Shown: positions 1 to 12,950, counted from the stretch's first letter. The stretch: DNA of 64,000 nt from Epiperipatus broadwayi (GCA_028023455.1 JAQFVV010000050.1:3968626-4032625), one strand, 5' to 3'. The notes: generated from the sequence alone by a model not told the origin. Numbers and translations are program-made.

Positions 1-358
1 AGCACCCTCTGCATTTGGCCACCAACTGCTGCCTTGGTTGGTGACTTTACAGCCTCCTGGGAATAAGGGCCATGATTTATTTTTGTATGTCATGATTTTA
101 TATATTGAAAAAAAATTCTTAAACTTGGAGGTAAAAAGCCAATAAACTCACCACGCTGGCTAATGCATGTTGGTGATCAGCCCATCCATGTTTGTATACT
201 ATATGAATAATCACATAGTAATAACAGCTGCAATGACAAGAACATATGGAGTGGACATTAGGACATTTGCCTTGCTCAGTTTCTTTAAGGCCTCCAAGAG
301 GAATCAAAGGGTCTCTTTTCAGTTAATAGCAAACTCCTTTCTGCAGCCTAAACGTATA
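1..358 (-). mobile_element. 5' end of an RTE-like LINE, cut by the window edge
   Basis: Read on the minus strand, this stretch matches the leader of the RTE-like element at 13322-13742: the same ordered blocks are present (GGCTGCAGAAAG, a TTGATTCCTCTTGGAGGC block, the CTCCATATGTTCTT block, and the CAGCAGTTGGTGGCC block near base 1). Only the 5' untranslated part lies in the window; the coding part would continue to the left. The outer end is near 355, where similarity stops. The short reading frames here are not expected to be genes. Confidence 0.8.
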
Positions 359-455
359 TAGGTAAAGTTAATAAAAATTTTCACAAATAACAATATTTTG
401 CTTAGAGCTTTCGAAGTATGTTTTTTACTATATTTTTAAAAAAATTATAAATAAT

Positions 456-562
456 ATTATGTTTAAATAACAAGTCTCCTCTATATATATATATATGCAC
501 ATATATATATATATTATGTTTAAATAACAAGTCTCCTCTATATATATATATATGCACACACA
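456..562. repeat. 57 bp tandem duplication with TA tracts
   Basis: Two copies of a 57 bp unit (starts 456 and 513) share the block TTTAAATAACAAGTCTCCTC followed by a TA tract and ATGCACA. No coding content. Confidence 0.85.
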
Positions 563-897
563 CATTGCTTTAGCATCACTTATTGTGAGTTTATTTACGT
601 CATCACTATTAGTTTCTGCTTTAATTCATTAAAGTGCTTTTGTAATATTCTCTCCCTCTCTCTCTCCTTTCTTCCTTCTTTCAATAACTACCACTATACT
701 ATTTTAAAGCCATCTAAGTAATTTCGGCTTGTTTTTGGTTAAATACTTCAAAATCTTTATTTGTAAATGATGCAATCACGTTCTATTTTATAATTTATTC
801 ATTTCTCTGATTGGGTCATAGTTCACATTTCTCACTTTTAGTAAGATGTATTTTCCATATTCGTATTTTTAATCCAGACTTACTGTTGATTTGTAAT

Positions 898-967
898 GAA
901 CCTGTAAGCCTAACCCAACACAGCAGATCTGCACCAGATCTGTTGTGTTTGGTTAGGCTTACAGGTT
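898..967. repeat. Near-perfect 70 bp hairpin
   Basis: The arms GAACCTGTAAGCCTAACC... and its reverse complement (ending GGTTAGGCTTACAGGTTC) meet around CAGATCTGCACCAGATCTG. Weaker inverted similarity extends to about 845 and 1000. Overlapping ORFs on both strands carry the same peptide because of the palindrome, so neither is likely coding. Confidence 0.85.
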
Positions 968-1089
968 CGTTTCCAAACCAACAGATACAAAAAGAATAAA
1001 CCGCAATTAATATGGACAATTTATTAGACCAAAAAATATACACATGTTAGTTAGTTAAACAAATGAATAAAAACAGTTGATACAATTGA

Positions 1090-1505
1090 ATGTTGAGATA
1101 GTCGAGCTGAGTACGAAACTCACTTCTAGCTAAATGATTAGTCTGCCTCATGAGCTCTGGTAAGACTTTTCCAGCTATGTATTTAGCTTGCCTTAAGTTG
1201 GCTTTAAGTCAGATGCAGCAGTTTTCAGTCCATAGGTGGATTTGCCTCACTGTGTGGACGTCATGATGATGACTAGAGTAATACCTTTGCTGATGGCAGA
1301 TGGTTTAATGGAGATCACGTTCTGTCATTTAAGTTAACAGAAACAATTTCACTCTGTCTTGCCTCCAAAAGGCTGACTATTTAATGACAGATCCCCTACC
1401 CTACTGGAAACATGCAGATTTGGTGCTCGAACCCCAGTGAAGGATTTAATCCTTTTGGGTAGCAACTGGGTGCTAGCCAATCAGGTAAAGAATCTGGAAT
1501 AGTCC
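1090..1505 (-). mobile_element. Candidate tRNA-headed SINE
   Basis: On the minus strand a tRNA-like head lies at about 1505-1415: an A-box-like TGGCTAGCACCCAG followed about 40 nt later by a B-box-like GGGGTTCGAGCACC. A non-AT-rich body of about 320 bp follows, ending near ATTCAATTGTATC. Base composition is clearly different from the flanks. I do not recognise the family and see no second copy in the window, so the extent is a guess. Confidence 0.4.
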
Positions 1506-3550
1506 TCTTCTAAAGGCAAAGTCAGATATGACACAATCAGATTTGTAAAAAAGAAGAAACTGTTGGCCAAAATATTTGAAAGGTTTTTCTTGTCAATCCT
1601 TAGAAATTATATTTATATCAAAAAATTAAAATAATGTTATTTTTCAAGACCATCTATTTCATTTTACTTTATCAAAAAATTATTTATATCTAAATTTTTC
1701 ATAAATATAAAATTATACATAGAAACTATTTTCTATCTGTCAAACGTTGAACATTATATATAGATGTAGATGTGATTATATTGTTGTTGTTTTTTTAAAA
1801 AAGTCAATGAGGGCATGATTTGAAAAACGTACGAAGAATTGGCTGTGAAACGTGATTTGACCGACCTGTGCCGATTATTAATGCAGTTTGGGCAAAATAT
1901 TATTTCAAAAGAGTGAAGCTGTTTATTTAGAATAATAAATTTAATATATGTTATTTACAATTTTTGTACAAACAGTTATATTATAAAAATACATTTAAGA
2001 TTAAGAATACTTAAACGAAATATGTCATATTTCCCAGATTTTCTTCTTTTGAATCTTGCCAGATTCTGTTCCCATTATATATATATATAATTTTCTTTTT
2101 TCTTAATAGTGTTGAGAAATCGCACAAAGCAGTAAATCATTAAATAGATATTCTTTCTATTTGCATATTTTTTAGATAGCGGTGAATATCAGTTACTTAA
2201 TAATTTAAGTAACATTTTTTTATTTATAATTTATACATATGTAACATTTTCTCCCCCACTATACAGATTTGGGATATATTAAGTCACAAGAGGAAAAAGG
2301 AGAAAAAATAAATCGATTATTTTTATTTACTAATTTTGTTAGGAAAATTAGTTTTTAAAATAAATAGGTGAATTAATTTCTCTTTATAGTCTTCTATGTT
2401 TTTTTTCTTTCCACACTCCTAACTTTACATAATTTTTATCTGTGGGTTATCATCTTTATCATCTATATTTCTTTTATTGTTATTTGCCAAAATTATGTTG
2501 GTTTTTGATTTTAATTAGTTTGGGTTCCGTTTGATCATTTCTAGGTATGTTTTACTGTCTATTATTATTTCTACTGGAGCCTCTCTATTCAGTATTATTA
2601 AAACTGTGGTGACTTTATATGTTAAATGTATCTTTTAAAAACTATATCTATTTTCATCTTAACTATTACTATTTGTTTTGAAGGTTGATTCCTAAATTTT
2701 TCTTCAGTTAAATTTTTGTATAGATTGACTCTGATCTTAATTTTATCTCAAATTTTAACTGTTTTATATTTTAGAGTGAGTTTTGTATAACTATTGTTTG
2801 GAATAAAATAATTAATTCCCTTATTAACACTGGTGATTAATTTTATTGGCCGAGTGAGGTAAAACTCTAAACTTCTAATTGATCAACTAACAAACTTAAG
2901 CATCAAAATATATTAATCTTTTAATATTATATTCACTTTAGTTTCGTTTGTAAAAAGTATACTAATAATTTGTCAAGTTAGGAAAGTGAACGAAAGTTTT
3001 TTCAAAAATAAATTTTTATTTATAATTATAAAAATATTAGATAGTGGTAAATCTTAAGTGAACATAGTAACCAACCAAACAGTTTCATAACGTAAGTGAT
3101 CTCCCCCCCCCCAATTTTAAGCTGCTAAAAAATATATAATTTTTGCTAAAGTCTTAATTACTTTTCTAAAATAATTTTATTTTTAGCATATTTTATCAAA
3201 ATAATTTGTAATTTGTCAAGAAAAGTAATCGTAACTCTTTAGTTATTGACAATCCATTTTCTTTGTTGTTGAAAGGTAACAGCCAATCAGAATTAAGAAT
3301 GGGCAGTGCTGCATCTTTTGTTAGACCTTTAAGGACAGTTTTATTGATTTTTTACTTGTAAAATAATTCAAGAGAGGGCAGCATCTTAAAGAACTTTTTT
3401 TAACCTTTAAAAAAAGTGCAAAATCATACGTTTAACATTAAAAATAAGGAAAATATACTATTAAAAGGCAAAATCTCGAGTTAAGAACTTAGCCATTAAA
3501 CTGTTAACTTTGTTTTTAATCAATAGTTCTTAGACATCTTGTTATTTCAC
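1506..3550. other. AT-rich stretch without recognisable features
   Basis: No reading frame of note and no recognisable repeat were seen, apart from a short TA run near 2082 and a run of ten C at about 3103-3112. Confidence 0.6.
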
Positions 3551-3555
3551 AGAAA

Positions 3556-3780
3556 CAAAACTTACCATACATTAGCACCACTCAGTGCAAGCCAGAGTAA
3601 TAAATGAATGCAGGAAAGTTTTTGCATAAAATCCCCATCTAGTTCCTATTTATCCAATATCATAGACTAGTTTCTAGCTTTTGAATTTCATCAGTGAGAA
3701 GCTTTGGATCTGAGAGCTCTGCACCGAGATCTTAGGATCTCATGTAACCTTCCAGAAGCCACATTTTACTTTGTGTAAGC
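3556..3780 (-). repeat. Diverged copy of a hammerhead-bearing repeat (55 kb family)
   Basis: Shares ordered blocks with the repeats at 24.0 and 55 kb: CACTCAGTGCAAGCCAGAGT, a TTTTGCATAAAATCCCCATC block, GACTAGTTTCTAGC and GATCTGAGAGCTCTGCACC. Its ribozyme core is annotated separately. Confidence 0.65.
3652..3709 (-). ncRNA. Degenerate hammerhead ribozyme
   Basis: On the minus strand: outer stem I strand ATCCAA, core CTGATGA, a damaged stem II, GAAAC-TA-GTC, and the partner TTGGAT. The inner stem I pairing and stem II have largely decayed, so cleavage is unlikely. It is recognisable because the copy at 55109-55167 keeps all parts. Confidence 0.45.
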
Positions 3781-5007
3781 ATAAAGAATGGTGATCATGT
3801 GACATCTGGTTATTTGTAGTTACAGAAGTAATTCATAGACATAGTATTCTAAAAAAATTGTTTTCTTGTTAATAGAAGGTCTTTTTTTATAGATTATTTT
3901 AACCAATTTTGAGCATTTTCAGCTAATCCATTAGATTTAGGATGGAGTTATGGGGACATATATGCTTGATACTTCATGTTTGCAAATAGACATCAGATTT
4001 TTTGAAGTAAAATTTATTACTGTTACCTGTAACTAATGTCTCTGGATAGCTATGTACAATTTATCAATAATTTCTTCTGATTTTAATTGTGAAGTATTAT
4101 AGCCAGTAAAAATATGGATTTAGAAGCAATAAAAATAAATAACATATAAAAGGTATGGCATGGTCAGATGATCATGAACTGAACTGTCTTGATGTTTGAG
4201 GATTAGCCAAATAGATTGTGCATTTCCTTATAAACATGTCTTAATTAAGTAAAAATTAGATCAAAAAATACAATACATTGTTGTTTAGTATAGTTTGAAT
4301 AAAGGAGATGATGCATAATCTGTAGGAAATAAAGAAATTTTAATGATATTAAATAAGAGTTATTTTCTATTAATCTATTTTGGCTATAAATATTAGGAAA
4401 AAACTTCAAAAGTGCATGTCCTAGATTAATTTAATTTAATTGTTTTTGTTACTACTGACAGCTTCTTCTTCAGTGTGTTAAAGTGCTTATATATACTATT
4501 TTTTTTTAAATATTTTATTTCTAGTGCACTTCAATTCTATGTATAGTAATAGTTTTTTTTAATCATGTAATAAATAAATATAGTATTTTTGTTATGAATA
4601 TTAACTGATGTTTGTATTGATTTTTTTTTTTTAGTTTAGTGTGTTGAATATTCTGTAAGAAATGGTTATAGGAACTTATTGAATAAAAAAATAGATAGGT
4701 TATAATTTCTATTTGTTATGATTACACTTTTTAACAATATATCATTTAAATTTGTTTTTAATTACATAATGAATAAATCAAGTATGGTATTTTTTTGGAA
4801 AAAATCTAATCCTTTTATATTATTAAGATGATGCTCTGATGGACCTTAGTTAAAAATGGCAGACATTTTTAAAAAATGATTTTTTAAAATCACCGTAGAA
4901 AACAGTTGACTCTGTTAATCAAATGGATGTGTAGAAATTGATACTAATAGCTATGATGAATAATTATATAAAGGCTCCTCATGTATAAAGAGAGGAGCTG
5001 AGTGTTT
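3781..5007. other. AT-rich stretch without recognisable features
   Basis: T-runs and short inverted repeats only. No coding signal seen on either strand. Confidence 0.6.
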
Positions 5008-5102
5008 ATATATATATATATGATCAATAGATGGCGTCTTTACTAAACAAGTGTAAAATATTTTAATAAACGAAGAGTCAATTATCCTCTTTCATTTTCT
5101 CA

Positions 5103-5146
5103 CTCCAGATCAGCTGATTTCACTGGTTTGCTTCGTCAGTGGAAGG
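5103..5146 (-). ncRNA. Hammerhead ribozyme, stem II damaged
   Basis: On the minus strand CCTTCCA, CTGACGA, GAAA, TCAGCTGATC, TGGAG are all present and stem I pairs, but stem II (AGC...AGT) has lost bases compared with AAGC/GCTT of the copy at 5646-5692. Confidence 0.55.
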
Positions 5147-5645
5147 ATAGAGTATAGAAACTAGGTCTAAAGACTGACTCCAAGCACTTATGCAAAACGT
5201 TTATATCAGTTTGCTAAGCTGAATTTTTCAGACCGTAAAGTCTTCAAACTCAGCTCAGCAAGCTAGATACTATATGCTGATCTCAGTTCAGTTCACCACA
5301 TAGCAGTCTCTGCAATATATATCATTCAAGAAAACTTTAAAGGTACATTTATGAAAAATAAAAAAGTTGTCAACTGCACACTTGTTATTTATGATCAATA
5401 GATCTTTACCAAAACCGCCAAACAAATGTAAAATATTTTTACATAAACCTAAGGAGCAGAATTAACTACCTCTTTCATTTCCACCTCCAGTCACTGATTT
5501 CACTTTTAGCAGTGGAAGGATAGAGCTATAGAAACTAGGTCTAAAGACTGACTCTCAAGCACTTATGCAAAACGTTTATATCAGTTTGCAAGCTTGCATA
5601 AGTGCTTGAGAGTCAGTCTTTAGACCTAGTTTCTATAGCTCTATC

Positions 5646-5692
5646 CTTCCACTGACGAAAGCAAACCAGCTTGAAATCAGCTGATCTGGAGG
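5646..5692 (+). ncRNA. Type-I hammerhead ribozyme (family A)
   Basis: All core elements are present in order. Stem I strand CTTCCA (5646-5651) pairs with TGGAGG (5687-5692), including one G-U. The core is CTGACGA (5652-5658). Stem II AAGC/GCTT has a 6 nt loop. GAAA follows at 5673-5676. Stem III ATC/GAT closes an AGCT loop, and C5686 is the predicted cleavage nucleotide. The hammerhead core is established knowledge; activity is inferred. The sibling copy near 6057-6105 is broken at the cleavage site. Confidence 0.75.
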
Positions 5693-6056
5693 TGAGCAAA
5701 ATGAAAGAGGTAGTTAATTCTGACTCCTTTTGCGTTTATGTAAAAATATTTTACACTTGTTTTGCGGTTTTGGTAAAGACCCATCTATTGATCATAAATA
5801 ACAAGTGATAGCAGGTTACGTGACTAACTTGTTTTTTATTTTTCATAAATGTACCTTTAAAGTTTTCTTGCAATGATATATTTGCAGAGACTTTGACTAT
5901 GTGGTGAAACTGAACTGAGATCAGACCCATATACATATCTAGCTTGCTAGGCTGAGTTTGAAGACTTTACTGTCTGAAAATTCACGCTTGCAAACTGATA
6001 TAAACGTTTTGCATATGCTTGAGAGTCAGTCTTTAGACCTAGTTTCTATAGCTCTA

Positions 6057-6105
6057 TCCTTCCACTGATGAAAGCAAACCAGCTTGAAATCAGCTGACTG
6101 AGGTG
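6057..6105 (+). ncRNA. Hammerhead ribozyme copy with damaged cleavage site
   Basis: CTGATGA, AAGC/GCTT stem II and GAAA are intact, but the stem III/cleavage block TCAGCTGATCTGG of the sibling copy reads TCAGCTGACTGAGG here. The cleavage triplet and the first stem I pairs are lost. Confidence 0.55.
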
Positions 6106-6267
6106 ACAAAATGAAAGAGGTAGTTAATTCTGACTCCTTTTGCATTTATGTAAAAATATTTTACACTTGTTTCGGCGGTTTTGGTAAAGACGCCATCTAT
6201 TGATCATAAATAACAAGTGATAGCAGGTTACGTGACTAACTTGTTTTTATTTTTCATATATATATAT

Positions 6268-9200
6268 TGTACCCTCCTCCCCCGTCGCCTCCATTGAAAA
6301 CAATCTAGGATCATGTTTAAAATATATTCCGGGTTCTCTCTCTCTAGCTCAGTCTTAACAAAATGAATGAAATTAATTTATTAAAATGATTACTACTAGC
6401 TCTAAACTTTAAAATATAAATACAGTTATATTATCAAAAATTTATTATTTTCATGAGACATGGAGCGACGACACGGGGAGCGAGACAGACTACATTGAGA
6501 TATATTCACATGATACCATCCCAATGGCATAAGAACACTATACTAAATAATCAACTTATGGTATTCTTATGACTTTCCAAGCTCTTTTCATTCCGATTAA
6601 GATAATAATCCTATCTTATTATTCTTTGTAATAATAATCTAACTCAATTAAATAATTTAAATAAATAAATGAAATAAAATCAAATCAAATAAATCTCAGG
6701 TTCATAAATTGCATTTAAACTTATTTAAATTACGGTAGTAAACTATGAGAAGGGAATTTTATGTCATAAATTCACTACGTAACAACTAACAATAATAAAT
6801 AAGAATAATGATAATAATAGTATAATGTAATCCTATTTCTTCTTAAATGAAATAAATAAATAAATATTACGTTCGTGGTAGTATTTAATAATCTGACAAT
6901 CAAAATACGTGTTGTAATATTAGCATATAATTTATTTAATATTGTGGCAACCAACTTATGACCAATAAAACGATATAATTAGAATCCTTTAATTTTGTCA
7001 TACAAATAAATTTTCAAAAATTATTATAACACTTTTATGTTTATCTACTTTGTGCAAAATTATATGTCTGTTGCAATTATAAATGTGTATTGCGATATCA
7101 TGCATTCTATGTGGAGAAATATAACTAAGACACGAAGCTTACAAATAAATTTACAACATAGTTTATTAATAATTATACAAATAACAATATTTACATTATG
7201 TACATCGGATATCCCTACTTTCCTGTTACAAAATTACTTTACTAGTTTATCTCTTAACATTAAATTTCTACTTATACAGTATTATTATTATTATTATATC
7301 TGATTTTAGTTTAAGCTTGTTACAAAAATGTATCTATCAATAATTATCATTAATACTTTATATCTCTATTAACTTTAAAATTATAGTTTTACAAAAATTT
7401 TTACCTTCGTAGTAAAAATTATACAAAATCATAAAATTCTATTTTATATTATTATTCGTATGGAATCCTAAAGATTCAAACCCTTCTTGACATTTTGATG
7501 TTTCCGTTTTATTATTGACTATACAATAATTATTAATCCAATACTTATCCAAGCCTTTGCTTCGTATGGCAATTACTATCATTAACAAACCATGCACAAA
7601 TACATATATCAGTTACACATTATTGAATCATTTTTCAACCAACATGCAATCTCTATTTTTAAATATCATATAAAATATTAAAATTTTATTATCACTTTAA
7701 AACTTTGTTTAGATTTTTCCTTTAAAATCTTATATTCATTTCAGAATTACTTTTTAAAATTATATCATATGATTCTTCATCTCCTTATGACATTTATACT
7801 TTCACTTTTAAAATAACAGTTCTAACTCATTCTAGTAAATAAACTATTCTTACGTAACTACAACCTAGCTTCATTTCTATTTTATGTATCATTTCTATAA
7901 AATATCTTTCTGACGATGTATATTCATGAAACAAGGATAGCGAAAATAGATGCGTAGGATCAAAACAACTAGAATATTATCCGTCATAAAACTTGACAAT
8001 GATGGCACAGTGAATTTAAAGAACACCATAGAGGAGTGACCTTTATCTGTCTATCCACCTCTACTATAGGAGTGATGCTAAAGCTATTCCTTCAGCTTTA
8101 TATAACATCAAAAAGTTTCAAAGATACGTAAAAACACTGTCCAAAATATATGTGTTCAGTGATAGGACTTAGTTAGCTATACTGAATTCACACAAAATAC
8201 TATGATCCAAATATTTGATTTTTCTTATTTCTTGGCAAAAAACATCATCTTGGTTTCCTCTACACCAGTACTACCAAGTCACTATCCAATTTTATTTCTC
8301 TAGATTTATCTATGCATTACATCGACAAATTTCTGTCTACTTTTCTAACAATAATAAAATTCATTTTTAGTTCAAACTATACAGCTATTCTTAAGAAAAT
8401 CTTTTACTACTTATCTCGTATATTTATAATATACCAACTATTTTAAAATTATCTGAAGATTTTGCAACATAAAAGTTCAAAAGAATCACATAATTATTAT
8501 GATACTTATTATTAATTATATTTTTAAAACAACTTATTGCATGCACATTTAAAATTACTACTATCTCAAATATATGTTTTAATGTTGGATAAAATGTGTA
8601 CTTATAATTTAAAACTTTCATACATCATTCTTCATTAATAGATGACCTAAAAAAAATACATTATGCATTATCAATAATATCACAATTACCAAAACGATCT
8701 CTATCTTCTTGATCGTATTCTGAAGGCTTCACCATTCCATTACTTCTTGTAGATATTTAAAACTTCCATACATACATTTTATTTTTATAATAATATTTCT
8801 ATCATTCTATTAAGCTATTATATTTAAATCTAATTATTCTTAAACTCATGTTTATATGTTTCCCTAAGCTAATATAGAATTTTTATATTTTAAATACAAT
8901 CAAATAAAAACATTAAATTATATTTACGATACTGCTTTGTCGAACTTGCTTGAAAATTGTTCATAGTAAAGCTAAAAAAAAAAATATATACTTTATTTTT
9001 CTTTTCAGTCACTTAATGTTCTATAAAAAAAATAACTCTGTTTAATAATCTTCATCGACGATGATCCTTAGTTTTCTCAATATTTTATACACTTATTAAT
9101 TCTTGATGTCTCCAACATAGTCTGCTAGCTTTTTCCCGCGCGTCTGGTTTTCCCCCCATGCATCTTGTAGATATTATATTTTAAAATCTTCAATAAATTT

Positions 9201-10771
9201 CTGTTTCCATGGATCCATTTTTATTTAGTCATTTAATTTTATATTTCTTTGATCAAGCATTATTTTCATTGAATACTTTATAATATTTTTCTCTTCTTAT
9301 TGGATAAAGGTTTCAGCTCTTTTTCTATAAAATACATATAGCACTTTCATATTAGTCTTTAACTTCTTTCTTTATTCTAACATTCTAGAACTATAGTTTT
9401 AATAATGTTTCCTTTTAAAATTAAACACTTTTCTTCATTATTATTTTTCTTGGTACTAGAACGCATATTAAAATTTTGTTCATAGAGAAGTATAACTTAG
9501 TTTTAAAATAGCTCTGTAAATTTATCGTCATAAATTGTTCTTGACGAACAGCAGCTTCTTTTTCAGATTTTCACATATCGTCCCAATTGTATTCCTTTCA
9601 GTTATAAGATTAAGTTTCAGGTTGAGCACAACTAAATTGGCATTAAGATGATTTCCAATTATTTTTCTTTCAGCAATCACTTTAAATATTTTTTCTTGTA
9701 CTTCCATGTTACTGTAGGCTTTCTGGTTAAATTTGAATAAAATTTCCTGGTAAGATCACTTATAAAATTAGAAATTCATGTCTTTGCAGTCAAAAATATA
9801 TTATATGTTACCGAATAACTTTTAGAATAATACGAAATTATAGATTTATATTACTTTCAGCTACGATGTTACCAGCTATCAAATGTGTTACTTTCCCTTT
9901 CACTTTCACATTACTTCTCCCGCTTTGTATAATTCTTAGATTTTTGTCTGTTAATTTTACATCCTTTGATTGGTTAATATTTATTTTAGCGCGAACAATT
10001 TATTCATTTTATTTTGATAACAGAATGGATTTTTAAAGTTAAGAACTGATGACGTAATGTCTGGAATTATTTATACCAATATTTTTAAATTCAATTATAG
10101 TTTTATATAAAAAAAAATCATCTAAGTTTTAAAATAATTATTAAAACAATATTTAATATTTATAACTTTCATTTTAATGATCGATGGCAATTATATCTAG
10201 TTTTAAATTCACACAGTTTATTATTATTTTACCAAGAGTGTGCGTGAAGGTATTTAATATACGGTCACGTGTTTACTAACTTTTATCAAAATGATTTTTT
10301 ATTTACGTCTTGGTTTAAATTACCAAAACTGATATATTTTATAAAAATTTAGAAAATAATTTTAAAATGTTAAACTAAATATAACTCTCACCATCCCAAA
10401 GTTTATTAATAAATTATACTCTATTAAATTGGATTATTAAATACAATTATAACATTACATTTCATTTATTTAATTTATTAGTTTTTAAATATTATACTCA
10501 AATTATTAATCTACTTTTAACTATCTATAGCTGTATTATTTTTTATGGCCAGCTTTCACAACCATAAGCAATGATATTATTAAGCTTTATTTAATTGTTT
10601 TCTTTTAAAATAATTTATTACACTGTTACCTACCAGGTATTTTTAGCTTTAAATTGTACTATAAAATCTCATTCTCTTATTATTATTTATATATCTTACA
10701 AATATAACTTAAAATTTAAAATTTTTTAATAATTGACCTTTCTACCCTACCTATGACCTACAGACAAGGGC

Positions 10772-10775
<4 letters not shown>
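6268..10775. other. 4.5 kb AT-rich stretch without recognisable features
   Basis: No reading frame above 90 codons and no repeat that I recognise. From about 7.0 kb the plus strand is poor in G and rich in T/A with scattered C, a compositional skew unlike the preceding array. It could be an old decayed element or plain intergenic or intronic DNA. Confidence 0.5.

Positions 10776-10840
<65 letters not shown>
10776..10840. repeat. (TA)n microsatellite
   Basis: About 32 uninterrupted TA dinucleotides. Confidence 0.97.
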
Positions 10841-10843
<3 letters not shown>

Positions 10844-12462
10844 ACAAGACTTAATTAACAGACATGCAGCAAACATTAAGGTCATGAAATTGTGGGAAGG
10901 TTAGCCTTTCAAAGTGTTATTTGACAAAAACTATGACGATAGTCAAAAGTGTTCCTAAATGGATAAAATTTTTAAAGTTATACTTCACATATATCTAATT
11001 ACTGCATTTATAAATATTCAATTATAAGATTATGTATATTGATTTGAAGAAATACAGACATCAAATTACAATTTTCTCATCTGACTAGGCCTCTATATGC
11101 ACTAAATTGCATGAGTTGATCAAGTTATGCAAAAAGAAGAAAGTTTCATTCCTATTTCTAAAAACATAACTATATTTCCTGATCAACTCTACCTAGTAAT
11201 TGTTATGATTTATGCTATCGACGAAATCAGTTTTTATTTCTTCAATAAGGGCTCCAGGATTCAGATAAGAATCTGCTGAAATCTGTCACATCATGTATCG
11301 CAAATTAAAAAGAAAAAATGTTTTTAAAAGAATCGGTATTACATTATACCGTAACTAGACTTATTTTTTTTAGATATTATTATTCCTGGAGCTTATTCAA
11401 ATATATTGGCAAAGATAAATTATATTTTCAAATCTTACTAAACTAATATTAATAAATTTAATAATAATCCTTAATAACTATTATTAATAACATACAAGAA
11501 AAAGTTGGTATTAGAAATAAATATTTTTTATTCTAACAAATTAAAATATTTAAAGATAAATTATGTATTAAATAAACTGGAGAGAACACACGCATGTTAA
11601 TCCAAACATGAATCAATTAATAAAAAACAATTCCACAATTACAGTTCACTTCCAAATTTCATCTAGAAAGTTCCTTAAAATGAATGTCTCTTGCATAAGA
11701 AAATTAATGTCTCTATCGGGATTATTTTAAACATACTTGTAAAAATTGTTTGCAAACAATTAATTTTGTCACAATCAGGAATAAGTACTCTTAACTTACC
11801 AGTAAGTTTAGTGAGTTCACGAAGCTTATAGATTACTATGCATAGTTTTGCTTTTTGTGGGAGAATAAGCTCAGCCATCAGTTATAAATTGATCTTGTGG
11901 TCTATTCTACTGGTCAGTCATGAAAGCTTTTCTGATGTCCATCTTCAGGAACAATGTCAGCAAAAGCTCCGGTTCACTCCAACATGCATAATTATTACAG
12001 CATAGGGTGATCCTGGATAAATTCTTTTGTTATCCAGGACTGACTATAGGAAAAACAGACAAAACAAGACGTTGATCAAACTGGTTTCTTTCTTTTATAG
12101 TCAGGGTCCAGTTTTCAGACTTGTGCTCATACTTTTTGCTTGTCAAAATATACGTTGATAATCTTGTACATTCTTTATAAAATTTATACTACAAAATCTT
12201 TATTTTTTAGTATCATTCTGCCATTTTTAATTAGGAAAAATATTTTTCTTTTAGCTTATTTTGATTAGTAATTTGTGTGTCTTTGTTCTCTCCAATTTTT
12301 ACTTTTATTTTTAACTAGATAAAAAAAGTATGAATGACAATTTTAACTTTCATTGTACGTTTTAAAAAAATTATACTAATCAAAAAAAAATCTAAATTTA
12401 CTTTTTTTTAGCTTTTACCAAATGCCAATATATTTTTGTAAGTTTCATTTATATATATATGA
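10841..12462. other. AT-rich stretch without recognisable features
   Basis: No coding signal seen. A small stem TCCTGGATAA/TTATCCAGGA lies at about 12013-12043. The 67-codon frame on the minus strand (11675-11878) has no recognisable homology. Confidence 0.5.
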
Positions 12463-12549
12463 GGGCACACACTTTAATAAATATCTGCTTTCCAAGCCGT
12501 GACCAGGGTTTGCTTCCTGGGCAACGCATTTGACATAAGAAAAAAAAAT
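12463..12549 (+). mobile_element. Short tRNA-like SINE with A-rich tail
   Basis: GC-richer island with a B-box-like CCAGGGTTTGCTTCCTGG block, then GACATAAG and a run of A. The ending resembles that of the SINE at 29815-29922 (GACATATG plus A run), but the head differs, so it may be a relative or a truncated copy. Confidence 0.45.
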
Positions 12550-12716
12550 TATTTTAGTTTTAAAAAAAGAAAGAAACTGAGTTACTTTAGCTAAATGTAT
12601 TTCAAATAAATATGTTTAAAAATTTAATACTATAAGAAAAAAACTTACTACTACCTATAAAACTTTCACTCAATTACTTTGTATTTTTATAATATATGTT
12701 CTTTTTCACAAAATCC

Positions 12717-12950
12717 AATCAAACAATATAATGAAAAAATATATACACTCTTCTTTTTTCTTTCCAAAAACTTTATTTTTTCCATCACTTTATATATACA
12801 TTTCATTGTTTCCACATCCAATGTTTTGACCACTTTTTGTAGTTGGATGTGGTAAACAAGTAAATGTATATATATGGTGATGGAAAAAATAAAGTCTTTG
12901 GAAAGAAAGAAAGGAGAGTGTATATATTTTAATGATTATATTGTTTGATT
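12717..12950. repeat. 234 bp hairpin (MITE-like)
   Basis: Inverted arms of about 105 bp (12717-12820 and 12843-12950) share AATCAAACAATATAAT, ATATATACACTC and CCACATCCAA blocks and enclose a loop of about 22 nt. No terminal motif assigns it to a transposon family. The minus-strand ORF across it is an artefact. Confidence 0.8.

Larger units (their letters stand above)
5008..6267. mobile_element. Palindromic array of hammerhead-bearing repeat units (family A)
   Basis: The left half runs in one orientation (about 5022-5590, two units) and the right half in the other (about 5590-6255, two units), meeting in a palindrome around AAGCTTGC at 5590. Units share GATCTCAGTTCAG, CACCACATAG, CTCTGCAATATA and AGGTACATTTATGAAAAA blocks with the 50-53 kb array. 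Both outer ends stop at TA tracts (5009-5021 and 6257-6267) at the same unit positions (TGATCAATAG and TTTTTCATA) as the larger array. That shared boundary argues for a defined mobile unit rather than a passive satellite. No protein is encoded. Confidence 0.8.

Noticed and set aside
816-1043. Overlapping ORFs on both strands with the same peptide
   Set aside because: Consequence of the hairpin at 898-967.
12013-12043. Short TCCTGGATAA stem as a terminator or ribozyme
   Set aside because: No conserved core residues and no partner copies.
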